Position numbers and translations under genes: made by a program
The notes under the pieces: model-generated
The model's input: the letters and a program-made list of their open reading frames with translations, nothing else
Told to the model about the DNA's origin: nothing
The model's database searches: none
Source of the DNA: Rhizobium sp. G21
GTDB taxonomy: Bacteria; Pseudomonadota; Alphaproteobacteria; Rhizobiales; Rhizobiaceae
Length of the DNA stretch: 64,000 nucleotides
NCBI RefSeq assembly: GCF_014158035.1
Contig: NZ_JACFXW010000001.1
Coordinates: 3,202,001-3,266,000, forward strand
Direction: 5' to 3'
Shown here: positions 1 to 8,242 of the stretch, one piece after another
Layout: each line of letters starts with the position of its first letter
Position numbering within the stretch: position 1 is the stretch's first letter

Positions 1-1
1 C

Positions 2-1036
2 GTGGAGATCGTCTGGGACAAGCGATCGCTGCAGGATTTCGAGTCCTTCCCGGTCGAGGAGCTGGCCCGCGCCTATGACCTGATCGTCATCGACCATCCG
101 CATGTCGGCCAGATCACCGCCGAAAATTGCCTCGCGCCATTGGATATTGACGGTCGCGAACAGGCATTCGACGCCATGGCCGAGGCGTCTGTCGGCGAAT
201 CCTTCCGCAGCTATAACTGGCAGGGCCGGCAATGGGCCTTTCCGATCGACGCCGCCACCCAGGTGCAGGCTTTCCGCGAGGATCTCGCCGATGCCGTGGA
301 GACGCTGGACGAGGTGTTCGAACTGGCCGAGCAGGGCGGGGTGATGCTGCCGCTCAAGCCGCCGCATTCGCTGATGACCTTCTACACGCTCTGCGCCAAT
401 ATGATGAGCCCGTGCTCGACGGCCAAGGGCGACCTGATCGACGAGGAAACCGGGCTCGCCGCCTATACTGTGCTTTCCGAACTCGTCGCGCTGATCGATC
501 CCGCCTGTTTCGACATGGACCCGATCGCGGTGTTCGAGAAGATGGCCGAGGCCGACAGCGTCATCGCCTGCGCGCCCTATATCTATGGCTATGTTTCCTA
601 TGCGCTCGACGGCTTCCGGCCCAATCCGCTGTCCTTCACCGATATTCCCGAAGCGGGCGTGATCGGGCCCGCGGGTTCGGCGCTCGGCGGCACCGGCATC
701 GCCGTGTCGGCCTTCTCCGCCAACAGGGACGCGGCAATCGATTTTGCCTATTGGGTGGCGTCGGCCGAGATCCAGAAGGGCGTCTATGCCGCCTCCGGCG
801 GCCAGCCCGGCCACGCCGACGCCTGGGAAGACGAGACCGTCAACGAGAAGACTTTCGGCTTCTACGAGAATACCCGTCCGACGCTGGAGGGCGCCTGGGT
901 GCGTCCGCGCCACAACGGCTATATGGCGTTCCAGCATGCCGCGTCCGAGCGGATCAATAAGGGTCTGAAAGCGGGCGAGGACGGCAGAAGCGTGATCGCC
1001 GACCTCAACCTGATGTTCCGCGACAGTTTTCTCTGA
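2..1036 (+). CDS. ABC transporter extracellular solute-binding protein (5' partial)
   Basis: This is the C-terminal part (344 residues) of a family 1 periplasmic solute-binding protein; the frame is open to the window edge, so the signal peptide and true start lie outside. The sequence has the mixed alpha/beta character and the late GTGIAVSAFSANRDAAIDFA stretch typical of sugar-type binding proteins, where a helper loop precedes the C-terminal helices. It would bind a solute in the periplasm and hand it to an ABC permease. The gene ends just before a strong terminator and faces the convergent MaoC gene, so it is probably the last gene of a transporter operon to the left. The ligand cannot be read from the sequence; nearby fucose-type catabolic genes make a sugar or sugar acid plausible. 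Confidence 0.8.
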   Translation: MEIVWDKRSLQDFESFPVEELARAYDLIVIDHPHVGQITAENCLAPLDIDGREQAFDAMAEASVGESFRSYNWQGRQWAFPIDAATQVQAFREDLADAVETLDEVFELAEQGGVMLPLKPPHSLMTFYTLCANMMSPCSTAKGDLIDEETGLAAYTVLSELVALIDPACFDMDPIAVFEKMAEADSVIACAPYIYGYVSYALDGFRPNPLSFTDIPEAGVIGPAGSALGGTGIAVSAFSANRDAAIDFAYWVASAEIQKGVYAASGGQPGHADAWEDETVNEKTFGFYENTRPTLEGAWVRPRHNGYMAFQHAASERINKGLKAGEDGRSVIADLNLMFRDSFL

Positions 1037-1060
1037 GACACAGGTCCCGAATAAGACGAA

Positions 1061-1094
1061 GCCGCCGCGATGCCCGCGGCGGCTTTATTGTTTT
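1061..1094 (+). terminator. Rho-independent terminator after the binding-protein gene
   Basis: A perfect 9-bp GC stem (GCCGCCGCG / CGCGGCGGC, 1061-1069 and 1075-1083) with loop ATGCC is followed by TTTATTGTTTT. It lies 25 bases after the stop and before the convergent MaoC gene. Confidence 0.85.
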
Positions 1095-1099
1095 CTGGG

Positions 1100-1633
1100 T
1101 CAGGCGTCCGGACGCTGACCCGAGCGGTAGCGCACTGTCTGGATATGCTCGCAATAGAGCACGAGTTCGCCTTCGCCCTTGAAGACTTCGTAGGAGGCAC
1201 GGATCAGTCCCAACTGATCATATTTCGGCTCTTTGCCGAGATTGGTGCGGATCGTGTAGATCGTGTCGCCGATGAAGACAGGCTTGATGAAGCGCAGCCG
1301 GTCATAGCCATAGGAAAAGGCGTTGACGCAGTTGGTCGCCACTAGGCCCAGGCCGGCCGAGAAGACGAAGGCGCCGGCGACCAGCCGCTTGCCGAACATG
1401 CCCTCGGTCTCGGCGAAGATCTGGTCGCCGACATAAGGATGCATGTCGAGCACCAGCGCGTTGAACTGCATGGACTCGCCTTCCGAGATCGTTCGCCTGA
1501 GCGAGCGGATCTTGTGGCCGATCTCGAAATCCTCGTAGAACCAGTTCTCGGCGTTCCACACCGGCAGATCGGCGTGATTGGCCGGTATGGTGCGGGGATG
1601 CGTACTTTCCACGCCAACGGTCGGGGCGGCCAT
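1100..1633 (-). CDS. MaoC family dehydratase-like protein
   Basis: A 177-residue hot-dog fold protein of the MaoC/R-specific hydratase group. The shared family block [22 protein letters not shown] is nearly identical to that of a second MaoC protein at 4528-4980 ([24 protein letters not shown]), so the two are paralogues. In this copy the usual G-D-x(4)-H active-site stretch is replaced by [15 protein letters not shown], so the substrate or mechanism may differ. MaoC proteins hydrate or dehydrate acyl-CoA or related substrates; a CoA substrate is not obvious here, because the neighbours are sugar-acid enzymes. The gene precedes no partner on its strand but lies only 4 bases downstream of the amidohydrolase gene, so it is probably in one operon with it and the IclR gene. 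Confidence 0.8.
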   Translation of the reverse strand: MAAPTVGVESTHPRTIPANHADLPVWNAENWFYEDFEIGHKIRSLRRTISEGESMQFNALVLDMHPYVGDQIFAETEGMFGKRLVAGAFVFSAGLGLVATNCVNAFSYGYDRLRFIKPVFIGDTIYTIRTNLGKEPKYDQLGLIRASYEVFKGEGELVLYCEHIQTVRYRSGQRPDA

Positions 1634-1637
1634 CGTC

Positions 1638-2480
1638 TCAGGCTCCCAGCCGCCAGATGCGGCGGGCGTTGCCGCTCAACAGCTTGGCCTTATCCTCGGC
1701 GCTGACGCCCTCCAGAAGCGCATGCGTTGCGGCGACCCAGGTGGAGAGCGTTCCAGCCAGGGTGCAGACCGGCCAGTCGCTGCCCCAGACCATGCGGTCA
1801 AACCCGAAACTGCCGATCGTGTGTTCGGCATAGGGCCTGATGTCGTCGAGCGTCCAAGTTTCGGTGTCGGTATAAGCGACGATGCCGGAGAGCTTGCCGG
1901 TGATGTTGGGGCGCTTGGCCACCTCGGTCATCTCATTGCGCCAGAGGTCATAGCCGCCGCCTTTGATGTCCGGCACGCCGCAGTGGTCGAGGATGAACTG
2001 GACATCGGGATTGAGATCGGCGAGCGCCGCCGCCTTCTTCAATTGATGCGGCTTGACCACGAGGTCGAAGGTGAGGCCGGTCCCTTTGAGGCGGCTGATA
2101 TTGTCGCGGAACACCGCGCCCTCGGAGAGTTCGTCCGGCATGACATGCAGCACGCGCCTGAAGCCCTTGATGACGGGGTTTTGGCGGGCGCGATCGAAAT
2201 AGGCGGCGAAATCGGCACTCTCAGGCCGGCAGGCGGCGATGGCGCCGACCAGCAGCGAACCATCGCGGGCGGCCATCGAGGCGACATAGTCGCTTTCCTT
2301 CTCGATATCCTCTTCCGCGACATCGACTTCCATATGCAGCACGGCCTCGATGCCGAGCCGGCGGGCTTCGCGGGCATAGTCTTCATAGAGCGCATTGCGG
2401 TTCAAGGGACCTGCCTCGGCCAGCCACGGATAGGTCAGCGCCTGCTGGTCGACGATATGCAGATGGGTGTCGATGATCAT
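1638..2480 (-). CDS. Amidohydrolase family protein, probable L-fuconolactonase-type sugar lactonase
   Basis: A 280-residue TIM-barrel metal hydrolase of the COG3618 type. The N-terminal metal motif is DTHLHI (residues 4-9), and later ligands appear in LDHCGVPD and in WGSDWPV near residues 190 and 235. Proteins of this group open sugar 1,4- or 1,5-lactones (L-fucono- or L-rhamnonolactone) or 2-pyrone-4,6-dicarboxylate. The neighbouring L-fuconate dehydratase, SDR and FAH hydrolase favour a fuconolactonase role, the second step of oxidative fucose breakdown; this is inferred from context. It sits between the IclR regulator and the MaoC gene on the same strand. Confidence 0.75.
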   Translation of the reverse strand: MIIDTHLHIVDQQALTYPWLAEAGPLNRNALYEDYAREARRLGIEAVLHMEVDVAEEDIEKESDYVASMAARDGSLLVGAIAACRPESADFAAYFDRARQNPVIKGFRRVLHVMPDELSEGAVFRDNISRLKGTGLTFDLVVKPHQLKKAAALADLNPDVQFILDHCGVPDIKGGGYDLWRNEMTEVAKRPNITGKLSGIVAYTDTETWTLDDIRPYAEHTIGSFGFDRMVWGSDWPVCTLAGTLSTWVAATHALLEGVSAEDKAKLLSGNARRIWRLGA

Positions 2481-2533
2481 GTCGTTCTCTCCTCCGCCGG
2501 CGGCGCCGGCTCCTCCCTCTGGCCGGTCCGGGC

Positions 2534-3366
2534 TCAGTCGATTTCGAGACCGGCCGCTTTCGATATCTCCCGGCTCGTTTCGAGCAGCAGCGAAATGGTC
2601 GCTTCCATGTCCGGCGCCTCGGCATTCTTGATCGGCACAAAAGGCGTGGTCAGCGCCGCGATGGCGCGGCCATCGACGCCGAGCACCGGCACCGACAGAT
2701 TGGTGACCGAGGCCGTCTGCAGGCTGGGCATGATTTCATAGCCGCGGGCGCGCACCGCCTCCAGCTTGGCGTCGAATTCCGGCGTGGTGTCGGCGCGGCC
2801 GCCATTGTCGGCATATTCCTCAGCATCACCGCGCGCTCCTCGGACGTGCGGAAAGCGAGGATGATGTGGCCCGAACCGGTGTCGATCATGTCGATATGGG
2901 CGCCGAGCCGCAGCGATAGACCCCAGTAACCCGGCGCTTCCTGCTGGGCGATGACCACGGCAGCGCCGCGATCGAAGACGACGAGGTGATTGGCCTGCCG
3001 GCTCTTTTCCGCGAGTTCCCGCATCAGCGGCGTGGCGTAGGAGACGAGACGGCGGACAGGGGCATGCATATGGGCGAGCCCGAACAGCTTCAGCGACAGG
3101 GCGTAGCGGTCGCCGTCGATGCGCGTCACATAGCCCCGCTTCACGAGACGGTCGAGCATGCGGTAATGTTCATTGGCGTTGCGGCCCATGCGCTTGGCGA
3201 TTTCCGCCTGCGTCAGGCCGCCATCGACGCCGGCGAGCAGTTCGAGAATGTCGAGCCCCTTGTCGAGCGCGGGCGCCCGGTAACGGTCATCGTCTAAGGC
3301 TTCCTTGGCCAATGCATCCTCCAGAACAAGATGAGGTTTTGTAGACGACCGATGTGAGCTTGACAA
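2534..3366 (-). CDS. IclR family transcriptional regulator (frameshifted as sequenced)
   Basis: The N-terminal winged helix (ALDKGLDILELLAG, then AEIAKRMGRNANEHYRMLDRL) and the effector-binding domain (GLSLRLGAHIDMIDTGSGH) are typical of IclR. After ERAVML, near position 2822, the reading frame breaks; the rest (AEEYADNGGRADTTPEFDAK, then RARGYEIMPSLQT and LGVDGRAIAALTTPF) continues in the next frame to a TGA at 2534. One missing base, or loss of one GCTG unit, restores a normal protein of about 277 residues. The first start codon available is TTG at 3366; a later TTG is possible. It is divergent from the dehydrogenase gene and is the likely regulator of the surrounding sugar-acid genes. See the note on recurrent indels: a sequencing error is more likely than a pseudogene. 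Confidence 0.8.
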
Positions 3367-3394
3367 TATGTGAATAATCTCTTCATATGTGAAT
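3360..3394 (+). promoter_or_regulatory. Divergent control region between iclR-type gene and the catabolic genes
   Basis: A consensus -35 element TTGACA lies at 3360-3365, with TCATAT at 3383-3388 (17-base spacer) as a weak -10. The decamer ATATGTGAAT occurs twice as a direct repeat, at 3366-3375 and 3385-3394, with a 19-base period, and overlaps the promoter. This is a reasonable operator for the divergent IclR protein; that link is inferred. Confidence 0.5.
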
Positions 3395-3413
3395 GACGCA
3401 AGGGAGGAGCATC

Positions 3414-3470
3414 ATGAACAACCGGGAAGGACTGGCGCGCGGATGCGCCGGATCAATCCATGACGTTTGA
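3414..3470 (+). CDS. Possible 18-codon leader ORF upstream of the dehydrogenase gene
   Basis: ATG at 3414 follows a very strong ribosome site (AGGGAGGAG at 3401-3409) and reads [18 protein letters not shown] before a TGA at 3468-3470. The stop overlaps the start of the dehydrogenase (ATG 3460) by 11 bases, an arrangement suited to translational coupling, because ATG 3460 itself has no good Shine-Dalgarno sequence. It may be a leader peptide or chance; nothing in the peptide is recognisable. Confidence 0.25.
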   Translation: MNNREGLARGCAGSIHDV

Positions 3471-4980
3471 CCCGAAAGCGCTGTCGCAATCCTGGCCGCT
3501 GCCATCAAGGCCCAGACCGATCGTCACCTTCGGGGCGGGCTCGATCGTCGGCGACGCGCATTTTCCCGCCTATCGCAAGGCCGGTTTGCCGGTGGCCGGA
3601 CTATATGATCCAGACCTCGCAAAAGCCAAGGCGCTGGCGGAAAAATGGGGCGTTGCGGCTTACGCTTCCGTGGAGGAAGCGGCTGCTGTCGACGGAGCCA
3701 TTTTCGATCTCGCCACGCCGCCCGCCGCGCATCGCGCCGTGCTGGAGAAGCTGCCGGAAGGCGCAGGCGTGCTGATCCAGAAGCCGATGGGCGCCGATCT
3801 CGCGGCCGCCACCGAAATCCTCGACATCTGCCGTCAGCGCAATCTGAAGGCGGCTGTGAATTTCCAGCTGCGATTCGCGCCGATGATGCTGGCGCTGAAA
3901 GACGCGATCGCCAAGGGCTGGCTGGGCGAGGTGGTCGATTTTGACGCCTGGCTGGCGCTAGATACGCCCTGGTCGCTCTGGGCTTTCCTGAAAGGCCTGC
4001 CGCGGATCGAGATCACCATGCATTCGATCCATTATCTCGATCTGATCCGGCAGTTGCTGGGCGATCCCCGGGGTATTCACGCCAAGTCGATCGGCCATCC
4101 CGCCCATGACATGGCGCAGACCCGGACCTCGGCGATCCTCGATTACGGCGATCGGGTGCGCTGCGCGCTCAGCATCAATCACGACCACAGGTTTGGCCGG
4201 AAACATCAGGCCTGCGAATTCCGCATCTCCGGAACGGAAGGCGCGGCTTACCTTCAGCTGGGCGTCAATCTCAATTATCCCGAGGGCGAACCAGACATTT
4301 TGGAGATCTATCCCAAGGGCGGCGACTGCTGGGTCAGCGTGCCGCTCGAGGGCAAATGGTTTCCGGACGCCTTTGTCGGCCGCATGGCCAATCTGCAGCG
4401 CTTCGTCGCGGGCGAGGATGAGGAGCTTGTGAGTTCTGTCGAGGATGGCTGGCTGACCATGGCGCTGGTCGAGGCCGCCTATCAATCTCTCAGCCGCGCC
4501 CGCCACGCCCATTGCCGGGAGACCTTGATGGAACAGGAAATTTTCTTCGAAGACTATCAGCTCGGTCACGTCAGGCTGACCACCGGGCGGACGATCACTG
4601 AGACGGATTTCGTCGTGCATGCCGGCCATACCGGCGATTTCTTCCCGCATCACATGGATGCGGAATTCGCAAAAACCCTGCCGTTCGGCCAGCGCATCGC
4701 CCATGGCACGATGGTGTTTTCCATCGGCGTGGGCTTGACGGCGAGCCTTATCAATCCCGTCGCTTTCTCATATGGTTATGACCGGCTGCGCTTCATCCGC
4801 CCCGTCTTCATCGGCGACACGATCAAGACGCGGGTGACGATCGCGGCCAAGGAGGATGATCCGAAGCGGAAGGATGCGGGCCGGGTGATCGAACGCTGCG
4901 AGGTGGTCAACCAGCGCGGCGAGGTCGTGCTCGCGGCAGATCATATTCTCATCGTCGAGCGGCGCGTGAAGACCGCTTGA
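3460..4980 (+). CDS. Gfo/Idh/MocA family oxidoreductase, reading through into a MaoC domain
   Basis: As sequenced this is one 506-residue frame. Residues 1-350 are a Gfo/Idh/MocA dehydrogenase: Rossmann start [20 protein letters not shown], the EKP-like lysine motif [11 protein letters not shown] near residue 108, and a C-terminal substrate domain with [12 protein letters not shown]. Such enzymes oxidise sugars or inositols with NAD(P); here it could be the first (sugar to lactone) step of the pathway. Residues 357-506 are a complete MaoC protein. The fusion is probably not real: in the next frame the dehydrogenase ends in ATPIAGRP and a TGA at 4526-4528 that overlaps the MaoC ATG (TGATG). 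A loss of one TC unit in the repeat at 4486-4491 explains it. Expected gene: 3460-4528, about 356 residues. Confidence 0.75.
   Translation: MTFDPKALSQSWPLPSRPRPIVTFGAGSIVGDAHFPAYRKAGLPVAGLYDPDLAKAKALAEKWGVAAYASVEEAAAVDGAIFDLATPPAAHRAVLEKLPEGAGVLIQKPMGADLAAATEILDICRQRNLKAAVNFQLRFAPMMLALKDAIAKGWLGEVVDFDAWLALDTPWSLWAFLKGLPRIEITMHSIHYLDLIRQLLGDPRGIHAKSIGHPAHDMAQTRTSAILDYGDRVRCALSINHDHRFGRKHQACEFRISGTEGAAYLQLGVNLNYPEGEPDILEIYPKGGDCWVSVPLEGKWFPDAFVGRMANLQRFVAGEDEELVSSVEDGWLTMALVEAAYQSLSRARHAHCRETLMEQEIFFEDYQLGHVRLTTGRTITETDFVVHAGHTGDFFPHHMDAEFAKTLPFGQRIAHGTMVFSIGVGLTASLINPVAFSYGYDRLRFIRPVFIGDTIKTRVTIAAKEDDPKRKDAGRVIERCEVVNQRGEVVLAADHILIVERRVKTA
4528..4980 (+). CDS. MaoC family dehydratase (probably a separate gene)
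   Basis: A 150-residue hot-dog fold protein beginning [13 protein letters not shown]. It keeps the hydratase motif ([10 protein letters not shown], an Asp with a His four residues on) and the conserved [20 protein letters not shown] block shared with the MaoC protein at 1100-1633. A good ribosome site (GGGAG six bases ahead) supports translation from ATG 4528 independently of the upstream dehydrogenase, which argues that the two are separate, overlapping genes. The role of a MaoC hydratase inside a sugar-acid operon is not established; dehydration or hydration of an unusual keto-acid intermediate is a guess. Confidence 0.7.
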   Translation: MEQEIFFEDYQLGHVRLTTGRTITETDFVVHAGHTGDFFPHHMDAEFAKTLPFGQRIAHGTMVFSIGVGLTASLINPVAFSYGYDRLRFIRPVFIGDTIKTRVTIAAKEDDPKRKDAGRVIERCEVVNQRGEVVLAADHILIVERRVKTA

Positions 4981-5004
4981 GATGTTTCAGAAGGACAGGA
5001 TTTG

Positions 5005-5739
5005 ATGAGCGACTATGTGAAGGGCAAGAAGGCGGTCGTCACGGCGGCGGCGCAGGGCATCGGACGGGCGACGGCGCTGGCGCTGGCGGCGGCGGGCGCC
5101 GAAGTGCTGGCGACCGATATCAACGAGACCGTGCTGAAAGAGCTCGAGGGCACGGCCGGCATCCGCACGCTGAAGCTCAATGTGCTCGATGACGCGGCGG
5201 TCAAGGCGGCGATTGCGGAAAACGGCCCGTTCGACATCCTCGTCAACAGCGCCGGCGTCGTGCATGGCGGCTCGATCATGGAGATGAAGGACGAGGATCT
5301 CGACTTCGCCATGGATCTCAACGTCAAGTCGATGATCCGCATGATCCGCGCCGTGCTGCCTTCGATGCTGGAGAAGAAGGACGGCGCGATCGTCAACATC
5401 GGCTCGGTCGCCTCGTCCATCAAGGGCGTGCCCAACCGCTTCGCCTATGGCGTGACCAAGGCGGCGGTGATCGGTCTCACCAAGGCGGTGGCCGCCGATT
5501 ATGTGGCGCAGGGCGTGCGCATCAACGCCATCTGCCCCGGCACGGTGGAAAGCCCATCGCTGCAGGATCGCCTGCGCGCCCAAGGCGATTATGACGCGGC
5601 GCGCGCCGCCTTCATCGCCCGCCAGCCGATCGGCCGCATCGGCACGCCCGAGGAAATCGCCGATCTCGCCGTCTATCTCGCCGGCGCCACCTACACGACC
5701 GGTCAGGCCTATGCCATTGATGGCGGCTGGACCATCTGA
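5005..5739 (+). CDS. SDR family oxidoreductase, candidate 2-keto-3-deoxy-L-fuconate 4-dehydrogenase
   Basis: A classical short-chain dehydrogenase of 244 residues. Cofactor motif TAAAQGIG at 13-20, Asp38 at the end of strand two (points to NAD rather than NADP), NSAG at 81-84, Ser134 region, and the catalytic Tyr148-x3-Lys152 in YGVTK. ATG 5005 is preferred over the TTG three bases earlier because AAGGACAGG lies at proper distance. Together with the fuconate dehydratase and the FAH hydrolase in the same operon it fits the oxidation of 2-keto-3-deoxy-L-fuconate to the 2,4-diketo acid, as described in Xanthomonas. The exact substrate is inferred from context. Confidence 0.75.
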   Translation: MSDYVKGKKAVVTAAAQGIGRATALALAAAGAEVLATDINETVLKELEGTAGIRTLKLNVLDDAAVKAAIAENGPFDILVNSAGVVHGGSIMEMKDEDLDFAMDLNVKSMIRMIRAVLPSMLEKKDGAIVNIGSVASSIKGVPNRFAYGVTKAAVIGLTKAVAADYVAQGVRINAICPGTVESPSLQDRLRAQGDYDAARAAFIARQPIGRIGTPEEIADLAVYLAGATYTTGQAYAIDGGWTI

Positions 5740-5763
5740 CGACAGCAACAAGGGAATATTGAC

Positions 5764-6609
5764 ATGAAACTCATGCGCGTTGGCCCGCTCGGCGCCGAAA
5801 AGCCCGCGATCCTCGCCGCCGACGGCACGATCCGCGATCTCTCCGCCCATGTGGCCGATATCGCCGGCGCGGCGATCGGTCCCGAAGGCCTGGCCAAGAT
5901 CGCCGCCATCGACACCGCCAGCCTGCCCGTGGTGGCGGAGGGAACCCGCATCGGCGCCTGCGTCGGCGGCACGGGCAAGTTCATCTGCATCGGGCTCAAC
6001 TATTCTGACCACGCCGCTGAATCCGGCATGGCGGTGCCGCCCGAACCGGTGATCTTCATGAAGGCCACCTCGGCGATCTGCGGCCCCAATGACGATGTGC
6101 TGATCCCGCGCGGCTCGGAAAAGACCGACTGGGAAGTCGAACTCGGCGTCATCATCGGCAAGACGGCGAAATATGTCTCCGAAGACGAGGCGCTGGATTA
6201 TGTGGCCGGTTATGCCGTTTCCCACGACGTTTCCGAACGCGCCTTCCAGACCGAGCGCTCGGGCCAGTGGACCAAGGGCAAGTCCTGCGACACGTTCGGC
6301 CCGACCGGCCCCTATCTCGTGACCAAGGACGAAGTGGCCGACCCGCAGAACCTGAAGATGTGGCTGAAGGTGAACGGCGAGACCATGCAGGACGGGACGT
6401 CCTCGACCATGGTCTACAATGTGAAATTCCTGGTCTCCTATCTCAGCCAGTTCATGAGCCTGCATCCCGGCGACATCATCTCCACCGGCACGCCTCCGGG
6501 CGTCGGCATGGGCATGAAGCCGCAGCGCTTCCTGAGGGATGGCGACGTGGTGGAGCTCGGCATCGAGGGGCTGGGAACGCAGAAGCAGACCTTCGTGCAG
6601 GATAAGTGA
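5764..6609 (+). CDS. Fumarylacetoacetate hydrolase family protein, candidate 2,4-diketo-3-deoxy-L-fuconate hydrolase
   Basis: A 281-residue FAH-fold protein. The metal-binding glutamates are in EVELGVIIG, followed by AGYAVSHDVSERAFQ and the C-terminal STGTPPGVG loop that are hallmarks of the family. These enzymes split C-C bonds of acylpyruvates. In this operon the expected reaction is cleavage of 2,4-diketo-3-deoxy-L-fuconate to pyruvate and L-lactate, the last step of the non-phosphorylative fucose route. It begins 24 bases after the SDR stop, so the two are cotranscribed. Homologues are often labelled ureidoglycolate lyase, which the context does not support. Confidence 0.8.
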   Translation: MKLMRVGPLGAEKPAILAADGTIRDLSAHVADIAGAAIGPEGLAKIAAIDTASLPVVAEGTRIGACVGGTGKFICIGLNYSDHAAESGMAVPPEPVIFMKATSAICGPNDDVLIPRGSEKTDWEVELGVIIGKTAKYVSEDEALDYVAGYAVSHDVSERAFQTERSGQWTKGKSCDTFGPTGPYLVTKDEVADPQNLKMWLKVNGETMQDGTSSTMVYNVKFLVSYLSQFMSLHPGDIISTGTPPGVGMGMKPQRFLRDGDVVELGIEGLGTQKQTFVQDK

Positions 6610-6651
6610 GGGGAGTGGGGGCTGGCTTTCAGGCTTGGAGCCCGTGGCGCC

Positions 6652-6801
6652 CCCCCTCTGCCCTGCCGGGCATCTCCCCCACAAGGGGGAGATCGGCCGA
6701 GGCAGGCTCATCGCCTAGCCATAAGCGATTGTAATTGGGGAAGCCGGCGCCCCTTCCAATCTCCCCCCTTGTGGGGGAGATGTCCGGCAGGACAGAGGGG
6801 G
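6652..6801. repeat. Intergenic inverted repeat (about 42-bp arms)
   Basis: The left arm (6652-6693) and the reverse complement of the right arm (6759-6801) are nearly identical over some 42 bases; both contain CTGCCGG-type sequence followed by the nested palindrome ATCTCCCCCACAAGGGGGAGAT. The arms are about 65 bases apart, so the RNA could form a long cruciform-like hairpin between the FAH and fuconate dehydratase genes. I recall similar CCCCCACAAGGGGG palindromes as dispersed intergenic repeats in Rhizobiales; copy number cannot be judged from one window. Confidence 0.7.
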
Positions 6802-6853
6802 TAAACCCCACCCGCCATACGACCAACAACATTCCGAACCAACAGAGGCATCC

Positions 6854-8242
6854 GTGACCAAGATCATCAGCCTGGAGACGCTCGATCTCCGTTTCCCGAC
6901 CTCCCAGAGCCTTGACGGTTCGGATGCGATGAATCCGGATCCGGATTATTCGGCCGCCTATGTCATTCTCGGCACGGACGAGAGCGGGCTCGAAGGTCAC
7001 GGCCTCACCTTCACCATCGGCCGCGGCAATGAGATCTGCTGCGCGGCGATCGAGGCCATGCGCCATCTGGTGGTGGGGCTCGATCTCGCCTGGATCAAGG
7101 AAAATCCCGGCCGTTTCTGGCGGCATGTGACCAGCGACAGCCAGCTGCGCTGGATCGGCCCGGACAAGGGCGCCATCCATCTCGCCACCGGCGCCGTGGT
7201 CAACGCCGTCTGGGATCTCCTCGCCAAGCAGGCCGGCAAGCCGGTCTGGCGGCTCGTGGCCGAGATGAGCCCGGAAGAAATCGTCGACATCGTCGATTTC
7301 CGCTACATGACCGACGCCATCACCCGCGACGAGGCGCTCGCCATCCTGCGTAAGGCAGAGTCTGGCAAGGCCGAGCGCATCGCGCGGCTCGAAGCCAAGG
7401 GCTATCCCTGCTACACGACCTCGGCCGGCTGGCTGGGCTATGACGACGACAAGCTGCGCCGCCTGTGCAAGGAGGCCATCGACGCCGGCTTCAACCATAT
7501 CAAAATGAAAGTCGGCCGCGATCTCGAAGACGATATCCGCCGCCTGACTATTGCACGCGAGGTGATCGGCCCCGATCGCTATCTGATGATCGACGCCAAC
7601 CAGGTGTGGGAAGTCGACCAGGCGATCGACTGGGTGAAGAAGCTCGCCTTCACCAAGCCCTTTTTCATCGAGGAGCCGACCAGCCCCGACGATGTGTTCG
7701 GCCACAAGAAGATCCGCGAGGCCATCGGCCCGGTGAAGGTGGCGACCGGCGAAATGTGCCAGAACCGCATCCTATTCAAGCAGATGATCGCCAACGGCGC
7801 GATCGACATCGTCCAGATCGACGCCTGCCGCATGGGCGGCCTCAACGAAGTGCTCGGCGTGCTGCTGCTGGCCGCCAAATTCGGCCTCCCCGTCTGGCCG
7901 CATGCCGGCGGCGTTGGCCTGTGCGAATATGTCCAGCATCTCTCGATGATCGACTATGTCGCGGTGTCAGGCGAGATCGACGGAAGGGTGATCGAATTTG
8001 TCGATCATCTGCATGAGCATTTTCTCGAGCCCTGCGTGATCGAGAATGCCGCCTACATGCCGCCGAAGGCTGCGGGGTTTTCTATTGAGATGAAGACGGA
8101 GAGCCGGGAGGAGTATCGGTTTAGGGGTGATTTGGGGGACGTGGGGGAGCCGGTCGAGGGGCCGGCTCGGTATTGTATTGGAAGTATCAAGGGTTCAAGT
8201 ACTTTCAACCTGGCCGCGATACCTTTCCAAGGAGTGCCATGA
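6854..8242 (+). CDS. fucD: L-fuconate dehydratase (enolase superfamily), 3' end altered
   Basis: The enzyme removes water from L-fuconate to give 2-keto-3-deoxy-L-fuconate. The catalytic set is complete: K217 and K219 in HIKMKVGRD, metal ligands D247 (IDANQ), E273 (IEEPT) and E300 (TGEMC), D323, and H350 (WPHAGG). These positions are one less than those I recall for the characterised Xanthomonas FucD, an excellent match. Start is GTG 6854 after AGAGGCA. The last 39 codons look foreign: after EEYRF (residue 423) an extra T in the TTT at 8120-8122 would give an immediate TAG, so the native protein probably ends there. As sequenced the frame runs on and overlaps the tail of the convergent 92-residue gene of the AT-rich islet. 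Confidence 0.85.
   Translation: MTKIISLETLDLRFPTSQSLDGSDAMNPDPDYSAAYVILGTDESGLEGHGLTFTIGRGNEICCAAIEAMRHLVVGLDLAWIKENPGRFWRHVTSDSQLRWIGPDKGAIHLATGAVVNAVWDLLAKQAGKPVWRLVAEMSPEEIVDIVDFRYMTDAITRDEALAILRKAESGKAERIARLEAKGYPCYTTSAGWLGYDDDKLRRLCKEAIDAGFNHIKMKVGRDLEDDIRRLTIAREVIGPDRYLMIDANQVWEVDQAIDWVKKLAFTKPFFIEEPTSPDDVFGHKKIREAIGPVKVATGEMCQNRILFKQMIANGAIDIVQIDACRMGGLNEVLGVLLLAAKFGLPVWPHAGGVGLCEYVQHLSMIDYVAVSGEIDGRVIEFVDHLHEHFLEPCVIENAAYMPPKAAGFSIEMKTESREEYRFRGDLGDVGEPVEGPARYCIGSIKGSSTFNLAAIPFQGVP

Noticed and set aside
3460..4980. Novel dehydrogenase-MaoC fusion enzyme
   Set aside because: The alternate-frame TGATG junction, the internal ribosome site and the TC repeat indicate two genes joined by an indel.
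4987..6711. 574-codon open frame on the minus strand
   Set aside because: Antisense to the SDR and FAH genes; low-complexity His/Arg/Gly-rich translation without any family motif.
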